DNA from: JAVBPE01 sp031549865
Lineage (GTDB): Bacteria; Bacillota_I; Bacilli_A; Acholeplasmatales; Anaeroplasmataceae
Assembly: GCA_031549865.1 (NCBI GenBank)
Contig: JAVBPE010000011.1
Coordinates: 1 to 64,000 of the forward strand
Direction of reading: 5' to 3'
DNA: 64,000 bases
In this document: positions 1-8,083 of the stretch, piece after piece
Position numbering within the stretch: position 1 is the first letter of the stretch
Layout of the letters: every line of letters starts with the position of its first letter
The notes under the pieces: model-generated
What the model saw: the letters and a program-made list of their open reading frames with translations, nothing else
What the model was told of the DNA's origin: nothing
The model's database searches: none
Program-made: the position numbers and the translations under genes

Positions 1-101
1 TTTGTAATCATATTTATCACACTTCCTATGACTATATTTTACCATTTTTAGAACTACTCATAAAGAATTACTTTTCCACTATATTACTTACAATAAAAGA
101 A

Positions 102-125
102 AAAGCCTACCTTTCGGTAGACTTT
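102..125 (-). terminator. hairpin downstream of degV
   Basis: A 10-bp stem (one mismatch, C/A on the plus strand but a G-U wobble in minus-strand RNA) closes on the loop TTTC. In minus-strand RNA it is followed by a U-rich tract. It is the second hairpin after degV and may be a backup terminator. Confidence 0.5.
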
Positions 126-137
126 GTCAACACTCTG

Positions 138-170
138 AAAAAAACCAAATTCAAATGAATTTGGTTTTTA
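138..170. terminator. degV terminator, possibly bidirectional
   Basis: Perfect 12-bp inverted repeat (AAAACCAAATTC at 141-152, loop AAAT, complement at 157-168) just after the degV stop. An A-run at 138-144 gives a minus-strand U-tract and a T-run follows on the plus side, so it could stop transcription from either direction. Confidence 0.75.
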
Positions 171-179
171 CTTGTTTTT

Positions 180-1052
180 TTATCTTTCATTACCTAAGAA
201 AAATAAAGCAACAGTCCCAGGTCCAGCATGAGCTCCGATAACTGGGCCAATGTAACTAATTAATTCTACTTCAACTTCTACATTTTCTTTAATCAATTCC
301 ATAACATATTTAGCATCATCAATGCAGTCAGCATGAGAAATAAAAATAGTTTGTTTTTCACTCTTATTAATCTTAACCATCATTTTATCAACTAAAGCTC
401 TAAGTGAATTTTTACGTCCTATTTTTTTATCAATTGGAATTAAATGACCTTCATTATCAACATGCAAAACTGGTTTAATCTTTAATAATCCAGCTGCAAA
501 GCCACTAACTTTACTAACTCTTCCACCTTTAACTAAAGCTGAAAGATCATCTACAGTAAACAAATGACATAAATTCATTCTTATATCTAAAAGTTTATTA
601 TAGTTTTCTTCAATTGACATATTTTCATTTTTATTTTTTACAGCATAATAAACGTATAACCCTTCACCCATAGAAGCACATAAGGAATCAATAATCATTA
701 TTTTCCTTTTTGGATACATTATTCTTAATTCTTCAGCAGCTAATCTAACTGAGTTGAAAGTTCCAGATAAACCTGATGAGAATGCTATTCCAAATATGTC
801 TAACCCTTTTTCAAGATATACTTTATAGCAATTCATAACTTCATCAACATTGATTTGAGCTGTTTTAACATTCGCATTATTTCGCATCTCATCATAAAAT
901 GCTTTGAAAGTCATATCTCTTTCATCAAGATAATTAACATATTCTTTTTCATTTATATAATATTTTAAACTAATAACTTCAACATTATTATCTACACAAA
1001 AACTATTTGGAAGATCCGTTGTTGAGTCTGTGATTATTACGTAATTACTCAT
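180..1052 (-). CDS. DegV family fatty-acid-binding protein
   Basis: Member of the DegV family, cytoplasmic proteins known to hold a fatty acid between two lobes; in Firmicutes some serve as FakB partners of the FakA kinase, but that role is inferred only from the family. The N-terminal YVIITDSTTDLP motif, the central GLSGTFNSVRLAAEEL segment and the C-terminal SYIGPVIGAHAGPGTVALFF segment are the typical lipid-binding blocks. I start it at the ATG at 1052 (MSNYVII), 290 residues, because AGGAGA lies 5-6 bases upstream; a longer frame to 1091 would run into the preceding helicase gene and lacks a ribosome site. The Shine-Dalgarno overlaps the helicase stop codon, so the two genes are probably co-transcribed. 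No fakA is in the window. Confidence 0.9.
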   Translation of the reverse strand: MSNYVIITDSTTDLPNSFCVDNNVEVISLKYYINEKEYVNYLDERDMTFKAFYDEMRNNANVKTAQINVDEVMNCYKVYLEKGLDIFGIAFSSGLSGTFNSVRLAAEELRIMYPKRKIMIIDSLCASMGEGLYVYYAVKNKNENMSIEENYNKLLDIRMNLCHLFTVDDLSALVKGGRVSKVSGFAAGLLKIKPVLHVDNEGHLIPIDKKIGRKNSLRALVDKMMVKINKSEKQTIFISHADCIDDAKYVMELIKENVEVEVELISYIGPVIGAHAGPGTVALFFLGNER

Positions 1053-1062
1053 AAATTCTCTC

Positions 1063-2370
1063 CTAATATCTTTTCTTCTTTTTTTGATCATTAACTGCCA
1101 TTTTTTTAGCTACATCTTTAATGACTTGTTGGCGAGCTTTTTTATATCCAGGGGTTACTTTAGTAGCTTTTGGAACAAATTTTGCCGCTATTTGTTCATA
1201 ATTTGTCTTCGGTTTAATTCTTTGTGCTCTTGTATTACGTCCTTTATATGGGATAATTTCGTCACCTTTAATTTCGTAATATTCAGGTGTTACATCTTTT
1301 TTAGCTAAATTATCTAAATATTCATTATCTAATTCTTCATAGATAGTATAAACTGTACCTGAATAATTCATTCTGCCTGTTCTACCACTTCTATGAATAT
1401 AGAATTCATAGTCCAATGGAATTTCATATTGAATTACATGACTTACACCATCAATATCAATCCCGCGAGCTGCTAAATCAGTTGCAACTAAATATTGAAA
1501 TTTAGCTTTATTTGCATCAGCTAAAACGCGTTTTCTTTCACTAGCGGTTAAATCACCATGCATCTCATACACATCAAATCCATCTGTTTTTAATTTCTTT
1601 GATAATTCAATTACCGTTTCTTTTTTATTAGCAAAAATAATTGCAAAATATGGTTGTATATTGTTTAATAAACCTTTTAAAACATCATATCTTTCTTTAT
1701 GCTTTAATGGAATCCAAATATGCTTAATATTTAGTTTAGTATCTTCTAATATATTAATATATTCTGGAGTATCTAAATATTTCTTTACGAATGGCAATAT
1801 TTTATTAGAAACTGTCGCAGAAAAAAACATCATTTTAGAATTTTTTAATATTGCAGCAATAGCATCAATGTCATCTTGAAATCCATTTTCTAAAGCCATA
1901 TCCATTTCATCTACAACAAAATATGAAGCAGTATATATTTTTAATACATTTAAAGTTACAGCCAAATCTTTGATCTTACCTGGTGTACCAATAACAATTT
2001 GTGGCATGTTTGCATCAAGTTTTTCAATTTCTTTATTTCTATCTGTCCCACCACTATATAATTTTATATTAATACGTTTATCACAAAAAGACGCCAAATG
2101 CTGTGCAACTTTATAAGTTTGCATTGCTAACTCTTTTGTTGGACTAATTATAATTGCCTGAGTTTCATAATTTTCTTCATTTAAATTTTCAAAAATCGGA
2201 AGTAAAAAAGCATGTGTTTTGCCACTTCCAGTTTTAGATTTAGCTAAAATATTTTTTTTATTATTAAATTCATTAAATACTTCTTTTTGTACTGAAGTAA
2301 AGCTAGTAAAACCAAGGTCTTTAATTGCTTTAACGAGATAATCTTTAAACTCGTACTTATCAAATATCAA
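1063..2370 (-). CDS. cshB: DEAD-box ATP-dependent RNA helicase, CshB-like
   Basis: RNA helicase that unwinds structured RNA, probably in mRNA decay, cold adaptation or ribosome assembly. The 435 residues hold both RecA-like domains: Q motif (FTSFTSVQKEVF), Walker A AKSKTGSGKT, motif III SAT, ARGIDI and HRSGRTGR. Motif II reads VDEMD rather than VDEAD, a conservative change that should keep ATP hydrolysis. A basic tail (QKKKKRY) ends the protein, as in B. subtilis CshB (438 aa). In B. subtilis cshB also lies close to ispH, which supports this paralogue assignment over CshA. The start is a TTG at 2370 with GGAGGT six bases upstream; no better ATG fits. A consensus-like promoter (TTGAAT, 17 bp, TATTAT) lies just upstream. 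degV follows after 10 bases. Confidence 0.85.
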   Translation of the reverse strand: MIFDKYEFKDYLVKAIKDLGFTSFTSVQKEVFNEFNNKKNILAKSKTGSGKTHAFLLPIFENLNEENYETQAIIISPTKELAMQTYKVAQHLASFCDKRINIKLYSGGTDRNKEIEKLDANMPQIVIGTPGKIKDLAVTLNVLKIYTASYFVVDEMDMALENGFQDDIDAIAAILKNSKMMFFSATVSNKILPFVKKYLDTPEYINILEDTKLNIKHIWIPLKHKERYDVLKGLLNNIQPYFAIIFANKKETVIELSKKLKTDGFDVYEMHGDLTASERKRVLADANKAKFQYLVATDLAARGIDIDGVSHVIQYEIPLDYEFYIHRSGRTGRMNYSGTVYTIYEELDNEYLDNLAKKDVTPEYYEIKGDEIIPYKGRNTRAQRIKPKTNYEQIAAKFVPKATKVTPGYKKARQQVIKDVAKKMAVNDQKKKKRY

Positions 2371-2392
2371 TCTAAAACCTCCTTACCAAAAT

Positions 2393-2421
2393 ATAATATC
2401 ACTTTTTACTTTGATATTCAA
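2393..2421 (-). promoter_or_regulatory. sigma-A promoter of cshB-degV
   Basis: Minus strand: TTGAAT (2416-2421), 17-bp spacer, TATTAT (2393-2398) with an extended -10 TG. It lies about 25 bp before the TTG start, back to back with the ispH promoter. Confidence 0.65.
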
Positions 2422-2494
2422 GAGATATAAGAGTTCTATCCTTCAAAAAAATTGAAAAGTTAATTGAAATAAATTATTCTAAATTACTTTTAAG

Positions 2495-2503
2495 TGATAT
2501 AAT
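2495..2503 (+). promoter_or_regulatory. extended -10 promoter of ispH
   Basis: TGATATAAT at 2495-2503 with no good -35. The predicted start of transcription is about 10 bases before the ispH ATG, so the leader is very short and holds only a GGTGAT ribosome site. Confidence 0.55.
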
Positions 2504-2518
2504 TAATTTGGTGATTAT

Positions 2519-3385
2519 ATGAACATATATAGAGTAAATCCTCAAGGCTATTGTAATGGAGTTAAATATGCTCTTAAAACATTAGAAAAATCTTTGAAAA
2601 ATACAAATATTAAAAAACCTATTTATTTATTAGGAAGCATTATTCACAACAAAAATGTCATTAATAGTTTAGTAAACCAAGGTTTAATAGTTTTAGAAGA
2701 TAATAATAAAAAAAGAATAGAATTATTAGAGAATATTAATTATGGGACAATTGTCTTATCTGCTCATGGGGTTGAACCAAGAGTATATGAAATTTGTAAA
2801 AATAAGAATTTAGATATTATTGATACTACATGTCCCAATGTTATGAAAGTCCATAATAAAATAAAAAATAACCTAAATGAAGGATATGATATTATTTATT
2901 ATGGTAGTAAAAACCATCCCGAAGCTGAAGGAATATGCGGTATTTCTAATAAGATTCATTTTATAAATCAATTAACTGATATTGATAAACTAGAAATAAG
3001 TAATAATAAAATTTATGCAACATGTCAAACAACATTAAGTATTTATGAAACAGATAATATGTTTGAGCAAATTTCCAAAAAATATCCTAATACAATTATC
3101 GATAATAAAATTTGTCTTGCAACCACCGAAAGACAAAAAGCTATTTTAGAAATGCCATCTTGCGATTTATGTATTATAATTGGTGATCTTAAAAGTTCAA
3201 ATACTAAAAAATTAGCCAAAATAAGTAGCGAAGAAAGAAATATTAAAACTATTCAAATTGAAAATTTAAAAGAACTTGATTTGTCTTTATTAAAAGATAT
3301 AAATACTATTAATATTTCCTCTGGTGCTTCTACTCCAAATGAAATTACTAATGAAGTAATTAAATATTTAGAAGAACTAAATTAG
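2519..3385 (+). CDS. ispH: 4-hydroxy-3-methylbut-2-enyl diphosphate reductase
   Basis: Last enzyme of the MEP isoprenoid pathway: a [4Fe-4S] protein that reduces HMBPP to IPP and DMAPP. The three cluster cysteines are visible at C12 (GYCNGV), C105 (DTTCPNV) and C199 (ICLATTERQ), together with the substrate-binding SAHG motif and the family SSGASTPNEI block near the end. Length (288 aa) is normal for the short bacterial form. With dxs in the same window, it shows that this organism makes isoprenoids by the MEP route. It is one of few plus-strand genes and converges on dinB with only two bases between the stop codons; their last codons form a shared terminator hairpin. Confidence 0.96.
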   Translation: MNIYRVNPQGYCNGVKYALKTLEKSLKNTNIKKPIYLLGSIIHNKNVINSLVNQGLIVLEDNNKKRIELLENINYGTIVLSAHGVEPRVYEICKNKNLDIIDTTCPNVMKVHNKIKNNLNEGYDIIYYGSKNHPEAEGICGISNKIHFINQLTDIDKLEISNNKIYATCQTTLSIYETDNMFEQISKKYPNTIIDNKICLATTERQKAILEMPSCDLCIIIGDLKSSNTKKLAKISSEERNIKTIQIENLKELDLSLLKDINTINISSGASTPNEITNEVIKYLEELN

Positions 3386-3401
3386 ATTTAGTTCTTCTTT
3401 T
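3370..3401. terminator. bidirectional terminator built from two coding ends
   Basis: Perfect 13-bp inverted repeat (3370-3382 with 3386-3398) whose three-base loop is TAG, the ispH stop codon. The left arm encodes the last ispH residues and the right arm the last dinB residues with its stop at 3388. A T-run follows on the plus strand; the minus side is U-rich. Confidence 0.8.
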
Positions 3402-4581
3402 TCATCCCTTTAGAAATTATTTCATTTCCATATTTATCCTTAAAATGGTTTAATAAATCATCAATATTAGAAGATTTTTCTTCAAATGTTAAGTAATTAA
3501 ACAAATTATAGTCTTGTGGTAACTCAGTTTCTAAAATTAAATTTGATAATCCCACTCCTACTAATCTTATTTCTTCATCATTATAATTATCATTAATTAA
3601 TTCTAATAAAGCATAATATAACTCATTAAAATCTTTTGTATATTCCATACTTTTACTTCTATTTTTAGTAATAAAATTAACATCTCTTAAAACTAAAGTT
3701 ATTGTCTTGGTAATATAGTTATCTAAAACCATTCGTTTATAAACTTTTTTCAACATATCTTTAGCAACAAAAATAATATCCGTTTGGAATCTAAGGGATG
3801 CATCGAACGTACTTTCTGTTGAAATACTTTTATTTTTATCATATCTATTTGGATCAACAATAGCAGTAGATTTACCAATTAAGCAATTATAGCTTGATTT
3901 ATATTGATTTTCACCGATTAATTCTATTATTAGTTTAGAATTTAGGGGATCCATAAAATCTTTTATAGTTTCTATTCCATTTTTTATTAATGACGGATAT
4001 GTTTTTTTTCCTATACCATATACTTCTTTTATAGATAAAGGATATAAGACATCTTGAATTTCCCTTTTACGTAAAATCGTTATGCCTAATGGTTTTTTCA
4101 TATCTGATGCCATCTTAGCTAAAAACAGGGTGGGAGCTATCCCTATTGAACAAGGTAGACTATAATCATTCAATAATCTATTTTGAATTTCTTTAGCAAT
4201 GTCAATTGGATGCATTACATTAGATTTTTCTGTTACATCTATATATGCTTCATCAACAGAAGCTACTTCTACAAGTTTTGAATATTCGCCTAAAACATTA
4301 ACAAATATTTCATGATAATATTGAATCTCTTTATGTGAAAGTTCTACAATTATTAATGACGGTAAAAGTCTTCGAGCTTCGACAATACTCATTGCTGAGT
4401 GAATGCCATATTTTCTGGCTTCATAAGAAGCAGTTGATAAAACACCTCTTGTCCCATATTCCCGCCCTATCGCAAATGGTTTACCTTTTAAATATGGCTT
4501 TTTTATTTGGGCAACTGAAGCAAAGAAAGCATTCATATCAATATGAAAAATTATTTTACTATTATTTGTGATATTTCTCAT
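3388..4581 (-). CDS. dinB: DNA polymerase IV (Y family)
   Basis: Error-prone translesion polymerase. Palm-domain catalytic motifs are intact: HIDMNAFFASV at the N-terminus and ASVDEAYIDVT in the centre carry the metal-binding acidic residues. The thumb helix-hairpin-helix region (VYGIGKKTYPSLIKNGIETIKDF) and the little-finger domain follow; 397 aa is normal. The start has AGGAAG eight bases upstream. I see no GAAC/GTTC-type LexA box between it and the divergent small gene, so SOS control is not evident. The C-terminal codons form half of the shared terminator with ispH. Confidence 0.95.
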   Translation of the reverse strand: MRNITNNSKIIFHIDMNAFFASVAQIKKPYLKGKPFAIGREYGTRGVLSTASYEARKYGIHSAMSIVEARRLLPSLIIVELSHKEIQYYHEIFVNVLGEYSKLVEVASVDEAYIDVTEKSNVMHPIDIAKEIQNRLLNDYSLPCSIGIAPTLFLAKMASDMKKPLGITILRKREIQDVLYPLSIKEVYGIGKKTYPSLIKNGIETIKDFMDPLNSKLIIELIGENQYKSSYNCLIGKSTAIVDPNRYDKNKSISTESTFDASLRFQTDIIFVAKDMLKKVYKRMVLDNYITKTITLVLRDVNFITKNRSKSMEYTKDFNELYYALLELINDNYNDEEIRLVGVGLSNLILETELPQDYNLFNYLTFEEKSSNIDDLLNHFKDKYGNEIISKGMKKKN

Positions 4582-4686
4582 ATTTGTTCTTCCTTTTTAA
4601 CTTATTTTGTTATATAATATCTATGATATTTAATTATAACTTAAAATTAGAAAAAAAGAAATCCCTTATAGATTGCAGGTGAAGAT

Positions 4687-4896
4687 ATGGCTAGTAAAAA
4701 TACTAAAATTTCTGTTAATAATAAAAATGCAGCAAATAATAAATCAACGAATAATAAGAATCAAAATAAAGTATATAAGAATCCAATTCATACTTTATGG
4801 GGAAAAATAATACTTTGGGTCTTATGTGGATTAATGGTTGCAGGTACTTTAGCAACAGTTATTTATATTATCATAACTCAATTTGGTAAAGTATAA
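4687..4896 (+). CDS. small single-span membrane protein
   Basis: Unrecognised 69-residue protein. The first 35 residues are Asn/Lys rich and low complexity (many NNK and KN steps), then PIHTLWGKIILWV leads into one hydrophobic segment (about 42-64). The tail is four polar residues. The shape, a short basic cytoplasmic arm and one C-terminal helix, recalls the small DUF4044-type proteins of Firmicutes, but similarity is too weak to name. AGGTGAAG lies just upstream of the ATG, and a strong terminator follows, so it is a separate transcript between dinB and spoIVB. Confidence 0.65.
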   Translation: MASKNTKISVNNKNAANNKSTNNKNQNKVYKNPIHTLWGKIILWVLCGLMVAGTLATVIYIIITQFGKV

Positions 4897-4938
4897 AAAA
4901 AGATTTCCAAGCTTATAAGCTTAGAAATTTTTTTTATT
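4896..4938. terminator. terminator between the small gene and spoIVB
   Basis: Hairpin centred on the AAGCTTATAAGCTT palindrome (4909-4922) with an outer arm ATTTC/GAAAT, flanked by A-runs on the left and T-runs on the right, so it can serve both convergent genes. Its right side overlaps the spoIVB stop. Confidence 0.8.
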
Positions 4939-5932
4939 CGACGATATAAATATCCATATCATTTAACATAAATTCAATAAATATTCCATATCCAACAGTT
5001 GAATCATTGAGTAATACATGCGTAACAGCACCAACTATAGCTCCATCTTGAATGATTGGACTTCCACTCATTCCTTGTACTATGCCGCCAGTTTTTTGTA
5101 ATAAACTCTCATCAGTTACTTTAAATTTTATACCTTTAACATCTTTTGTTTTTTGCTTTTCAACCTTTGTAATTTCAATTTCAAACGATTCTATATTTTC
5201 TTTATTTAAACAAGTTAATATTGTAGCTTTTCCTGTTTTTACTTCTTCTTTAGTTTTAAAGTTCATTAATCTTAAATCTGTTGTTGAATAATCACTACTA
5301 AGTGTTCCGTGAATTCCAGTATTAGTATTTTTTTCAATTGAACCAATTGTTCCACTTATTATGCTCGCTCTTTTTTCGCCAGCTTTTGTTTTAGAAGGTT
5401 TAACTATACTATCAACACTTGCTTCATAAATACTGCCACCATATGAATCTAAGTCTGTAATACTATGTCCTAATGAACCAAATATATTCAAATTGGGAAC
5501 AATATATGTTAATGTTCCTACTCCTAACATATGATCCTTTATATATATTCCTAATGTGTATTTATTATTTGAAGCGACAGGCTTTATAGTACTATTTAAT
5601 GTTTTATTATTTCTAAGATAGCCAATATTAGTTACCTTATCTTTATTAATATTTAATTCATTAATTAAAGTGTCAACCGTCGTAATTTTTTTATCTGCAA
5701 AAGACGTAATAACGTCACCTTCTCTTAAATCGGCATCTGCCCAGGGGGTAATGACTTGTCCTTTTACTTCAACACCATAGGTTCCCATAACTATTACACC
5801 TGTGTCTAATTCTATACCTATTGTTTGTCCTGATACTAAAAGTTTATCGTTCTTACTTATTTCATAAGCACCTATTTTAATACCAAAGAAAAATAATAAT
5901 AAAGTAATAGACAATAAAAATGCTTTTTTCAC
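4934..5932 (-). CDS. spoIVB: SpoIVB sporulation signalling peptidase (S55)
   Basis: Serine peptidase secreted by the forespore into the intermembrane space, where it cleaves SpoIVFA and so triggers pro-sigma-K processing. An N-terminal hydrophobic anchor (3-20) is followed by a compact PDZ region (about 40-115) and the S55 domain. Catalytic His156 lies in FGSLGHSITD and the nucleophile is Ser290 in QGMSGSPII. At 332 aa it is shorter than B. subtilis SpoIVB (426), mostly before the PDZ domain. The start is GTG at 5932 preceded by a strong GGAGGTGA. In Bacillus it lies directly after recN; here two DUF genes and a HAD gene come between and spo0A is not present. I could not find a convincing forespore promoter upstream. 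Confidence 0.93.
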   Translation of the reverse strand: MKKAFLLSITLLLFFFGIKIGAYEISKNDKLLVSGQTIGIELDTGVIVMGTYGVEVKGQVITPWADADLREGDVITSFADKKITTVDTLINELNINKDKVTNIGYLRNNKTLNSTIKPVASNNKYTLGIYIKDHMLGVGTLTYIVPNLNIFGSLGHSITDLDSYGGSIYEASVDSIVKPSKTKAGEKRASIISGTIGSIEKNTNTGIHGTLSSDYSTTDLRLMNFKTKEEVKTGKATILTCLNKENIESFEIEITKVEKQKTKDVKGIKFKVTDESLLQKTGGIVQGMSGSPIIQDGAIVGAVTHVLLNDSTVGYGIFIEFMLNDMDIYIVE

Positions 5933-6001
5933 ACATTCACCTCCAGTTAAAAATATTATTCACTATTTTTTGACAACAAAATAACCATTTTATGGATATT
6001 A

Positions 6002-6010
6002 TGATATAAT
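6002..6010 (+). promoter_or_regulatory. extended -10 promoter of the HAD gene
   Basis: TGATATAAT at 6002-6010, about 16 bp before the ATG at 6026. A perfect TTGACA at 5970-5975 is 29 bp away, too far to pair with it. Confidence 0.5.
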
Positions 6011-6025
6011 GAATGAGGTGATAAA

Positions 6026-6832
6026 ATGGTAAAAATAATAACGATCGATTTAGATGGTACTTTATTTGATAAATATAAAAATGTAAGTGAAAAAAATAGA
6101 ACCGTAATTAGTGAAGCAAAAAAAAGGGGAATAAAGATAGTTATTGCAACTGGTAGACCATTAAATGGTATTCTTTATCTTTTAGACGATTTAGGATTAA
6201 ATACAATTGAAGATTTTGTTATATGTTATAATGGCGCAAAAGTTGTCAATGCAAAAACTCATGAAGTTATTTACTCTACTACAATAAGTGGACGTGATGT
6301 TAAAAAATTATATAATGAATCTAGAAAACTTGATTTATTCATCCATGCTTTTAAAAGTGATGAAAGTTTAATTACAGCTTTTCCAAATGAATATACAGAT
6401 GTTGAGAAACGCATTAATAAAATCGAAGATTCTATTGTTGATTTCAATACTATTTTAGATGATGAAGAATTTTTAAAAATGATGTTAGTTGACGATGAAC
6501 TAAAATTAAACGTTGCTCAAAATGAAATAGATTCATATTTTTATACTGAATATACAATGGTTCGAAGTGCTAAAATATTTTTAGAATTCTTAAATAAGAA
6601 AAGTGATAAAGGTTTAGCTTTAGAAGAACTTGCAAAGTATTTAAATATCGATATGAAAGAAACAATGGCCATTGGAGACGCCGGAAATGATATTTCTATG
6701 ATTAAACGAGCAAATATTGGTGTAGCAATGGAAAATGCATTTAAAGAGGTTTTAGAGATTGCTGATGATGTAACAACTTCTAATGAAAATGATGGCGTCG
6801 CAAACGCTATTATTAAACACGCTTTTAATTAA
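6026..6832 (+). CDS. Cof-type HAD-superfamily phosphatase
   Basis: Sugar- or nucleotide-phosphate phosphatase of the HAD IIB (Cof) subfamily. Motif I is DLDGTLFD with both catalytic aspartates, motif II is VIATGRP, motif III falls in the KSDKGLALEEL region, and motif IV is AIGDAGNDISMI. The cap lies between about residues 85 and 190. At 268 aa it is typical. The substrate cannot be read from sequence; family members act on sugar phosphates, FMN or PLP. AGGTGAT sits just before the ATG and a hairpin terminator follows, so it is a single-gene transcript. Confidence 0.9.
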   Translation: MVKIITIDLDGTLFDKYKNVSEKNRTVISEAKKRGIKIVIATGRPLNGILYLLDDLGLNTIEDFVICYNGAKVVNAKTHEVIYSTTISGRDVKKLYNESRKLDLFIHAFKSDESLITAFPNEYTDVEKRINKIEDSIVDFNTILDDEEFLKMMLVDDELKLNVAQNEIDSYFYTEYTMVRSAKIFLEFLNKKSDKGLALEELAKYLNIDMKETMAIGDAGNDISMIKRANIGVAMENAFKEVLEIADDVTTSNENDGVANAIIKHAFN

Positions 6833-6844
6833 TATAATAAAAAT

Positions 6845-6869
6845 AAAAAATGCAAAATTGCATTTTTTT
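6845..6869 (+). terminator. terminator of the HAD gene
   Basis: AATGCAA/TTGCATT inverted repeat flanked by an A-run and followed by seven T on the plus strand. Confidence 0.75.
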
Positions 6870-6929
6870 ATTTCTTTATTAAATTGTTTATTCTTAAAAT
6901 AATTTCATTTAATAAAATAAGCAAAAAAC

Positions 6930-7193
6930 TTATTCACGCTCTTTTATTGTTACATGAACAATATCGCCAAATGTTTTATTTAACTGTTTTCTAATATCTT
7001 TTCTTAAACCGATAATATGATTGACAGTTTTCATTTTAACTAAAATACCATCATATGAAACATTATCAAATGTGGCATGTACTTTTACGCGGCCTTTGCC
7101 AAATTCCTTTTTTACATCAAATGGAATCTCAATATAACTGGCATCCATATCATCTACTTGGATAATTTTCGCATCAAATTCATATATTTTCAT
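6930..7193 (-). CDS. DUF1905 domain protein
   Basis: An 87-residue protein that matches the DUF1905 pattern: a small beta-rich fold with YIEIPFDVKKEFGKGRVKVHATFDNVSYDGILVKM and a conserved LRKDIRKQLNKTFGDIVHVTI end. The biochemical role is not known; the same fold is often attached to YdeI/OmpD-like domains. It starts two bases after the stop of the DUF1848 gene and has AGGAG just upstream within that gene's end, so the pair is co-translated. It is the last gene of the nusB-recN operon before the convergent HAD gene. Confidence 0.8.
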   Translation of the reverse strand: MKIYEFDAKIIQVDDMDASYIEIPFDVKKEFGKGRVKVHATFDNVSYDGILVKMKTVNHIIGLRKDIRKQLNKTFGDIVHVTIKERE

Positions 7194-7195
7194 CT

Positions 7196-8083
7196 TTACT
7201 CCTTTCTTATTTTTATAATATCATCTTTATTTAAAAATCCCATTAATAATGAAGATGTTGGATTATGCAATTTAATATTTTCATTAATTTTAGACTCATC
7301 AAAATTTGCATAGCAATATTTGCACAAATGATTACATGTATTATACTCTCCAACATCGACCATACGAACACATTTGCAATTAGTATTTTTCCTTCCATTC
7401 CATCTTTTATATTTTTTATTAGTTAATTTAAATGCATATTCACTACTTAAGCATTCATCTTGGATAAAACCATATGTTAATAAGTTAGTTTCCTCTGCAC
7501 AAGTTTGAACAGTCATATTATAATTTAAAGCTATCTTTGAAAAATTTAATCCAATCATTTCATAATCGTTTGTGCTTAACTCTTTTATTTTTAATATATT
7601 CATATTATTTCTAACATTTTTATAATCATCAATAAAAGATACTATTATTTTTTTAACATATCCATTTAACAATTTGCATAATTTGTTAAATGCTTTAATA
7701 TGATAATCAATTGTATAATAATCATTTATAAATATAGGATCATATCTTATATATAAATTATCAGTGCCTATTATTTTGGATAGTTTTTTTATTCCATCTA
7801 TTATTTTTGATTTATCTATTACATTAACTTCTATTTCATTTTTATATGGTGTTAAAGTAACATGGAATATCATTGGTTTATTTATTTGAGGTAGAAAATC
7901 AATTAATGGTAATGGATTTTTAGTACAAAACATTATAGCTTCAACGTCTGAAAAATATATTCTTGAAACATTTTTAGGATAAAAAGGATTTCTCACATCA
8001 AGAAATCCCGCTTTATACCTATTTATAAACCATTTTGAATAAAAGGCAACAACATCAGTTCTGCCACTCACCATTAAAATCAT
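7196..8083 (-). CDS. DUF1848 family putative Fe-S enzyme
   Basis: The 295-residue protein matches the DUF1848 family: opening ILMVSGRTDVVAFYSKWFINRYKAGFLDVRNPF, a central VEAIMFCTKNP motif and a C-terminal cysteine cluster, with CKC followed by CNHLCKYCYAN. The cluster looks like a radical-SAM or lyase-type Fe-S site, although it is at the C-terminus, as is usual for this family; the reaction is not established. The ATG overlaps the recN stop (ATGA), so it is translationally coupled to recN. It may act in DNA or nucleotide metabolism, but that is only inferred from its position. Confidence 0.85.
   Translation of the reverse strand: MILMVSGRTDVVAFYSKWFINRYKAGFLDVRNPFYPKNVSRIYFSDVEAIMFCTKNPLPLIDFLPQINKPMIFHVTLTPYKNEIEVNVIDKSKIIDGIKKLSKIIGTDNLYIRYDPIFINDYYTIDYHIKAFNKLCKLLNGYVKKIIVSFIDDYKNVRNNMNILKIKELSTNDYEMIGLNFSKIALNYNMTVQTCAEETNLLTYGFIQDECLSSEYAFKLTNKKYKRWNGRKNTNCKCVRMVDVGEYNTCNHLCKYCYANFDESKINENIKLHNPTSSLLMGFLNKDDIIKIRKE

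Noticed and set aside
5970..5975. Perfect TTGACA before the HAD gene
   Set aside because: It lies 29 bp from the TATAAT, outside the range for one promoter.
5933..6000. Sigma-F or sigma-G promoter for spoIVB
   Set aside because: Only partial -10-like strings (AATAATA) without a matching -35 at the right distance; not enough to report as a site.
8080..8083. Possible reading of TGA as tryptophan, as in mycoplasmas
   Set aside because: recN ends at TGA overlapping the next ATG, nusB, mutL and others also end at TGA, and tryptophans in SpoIVB and elsewhere are TGG.
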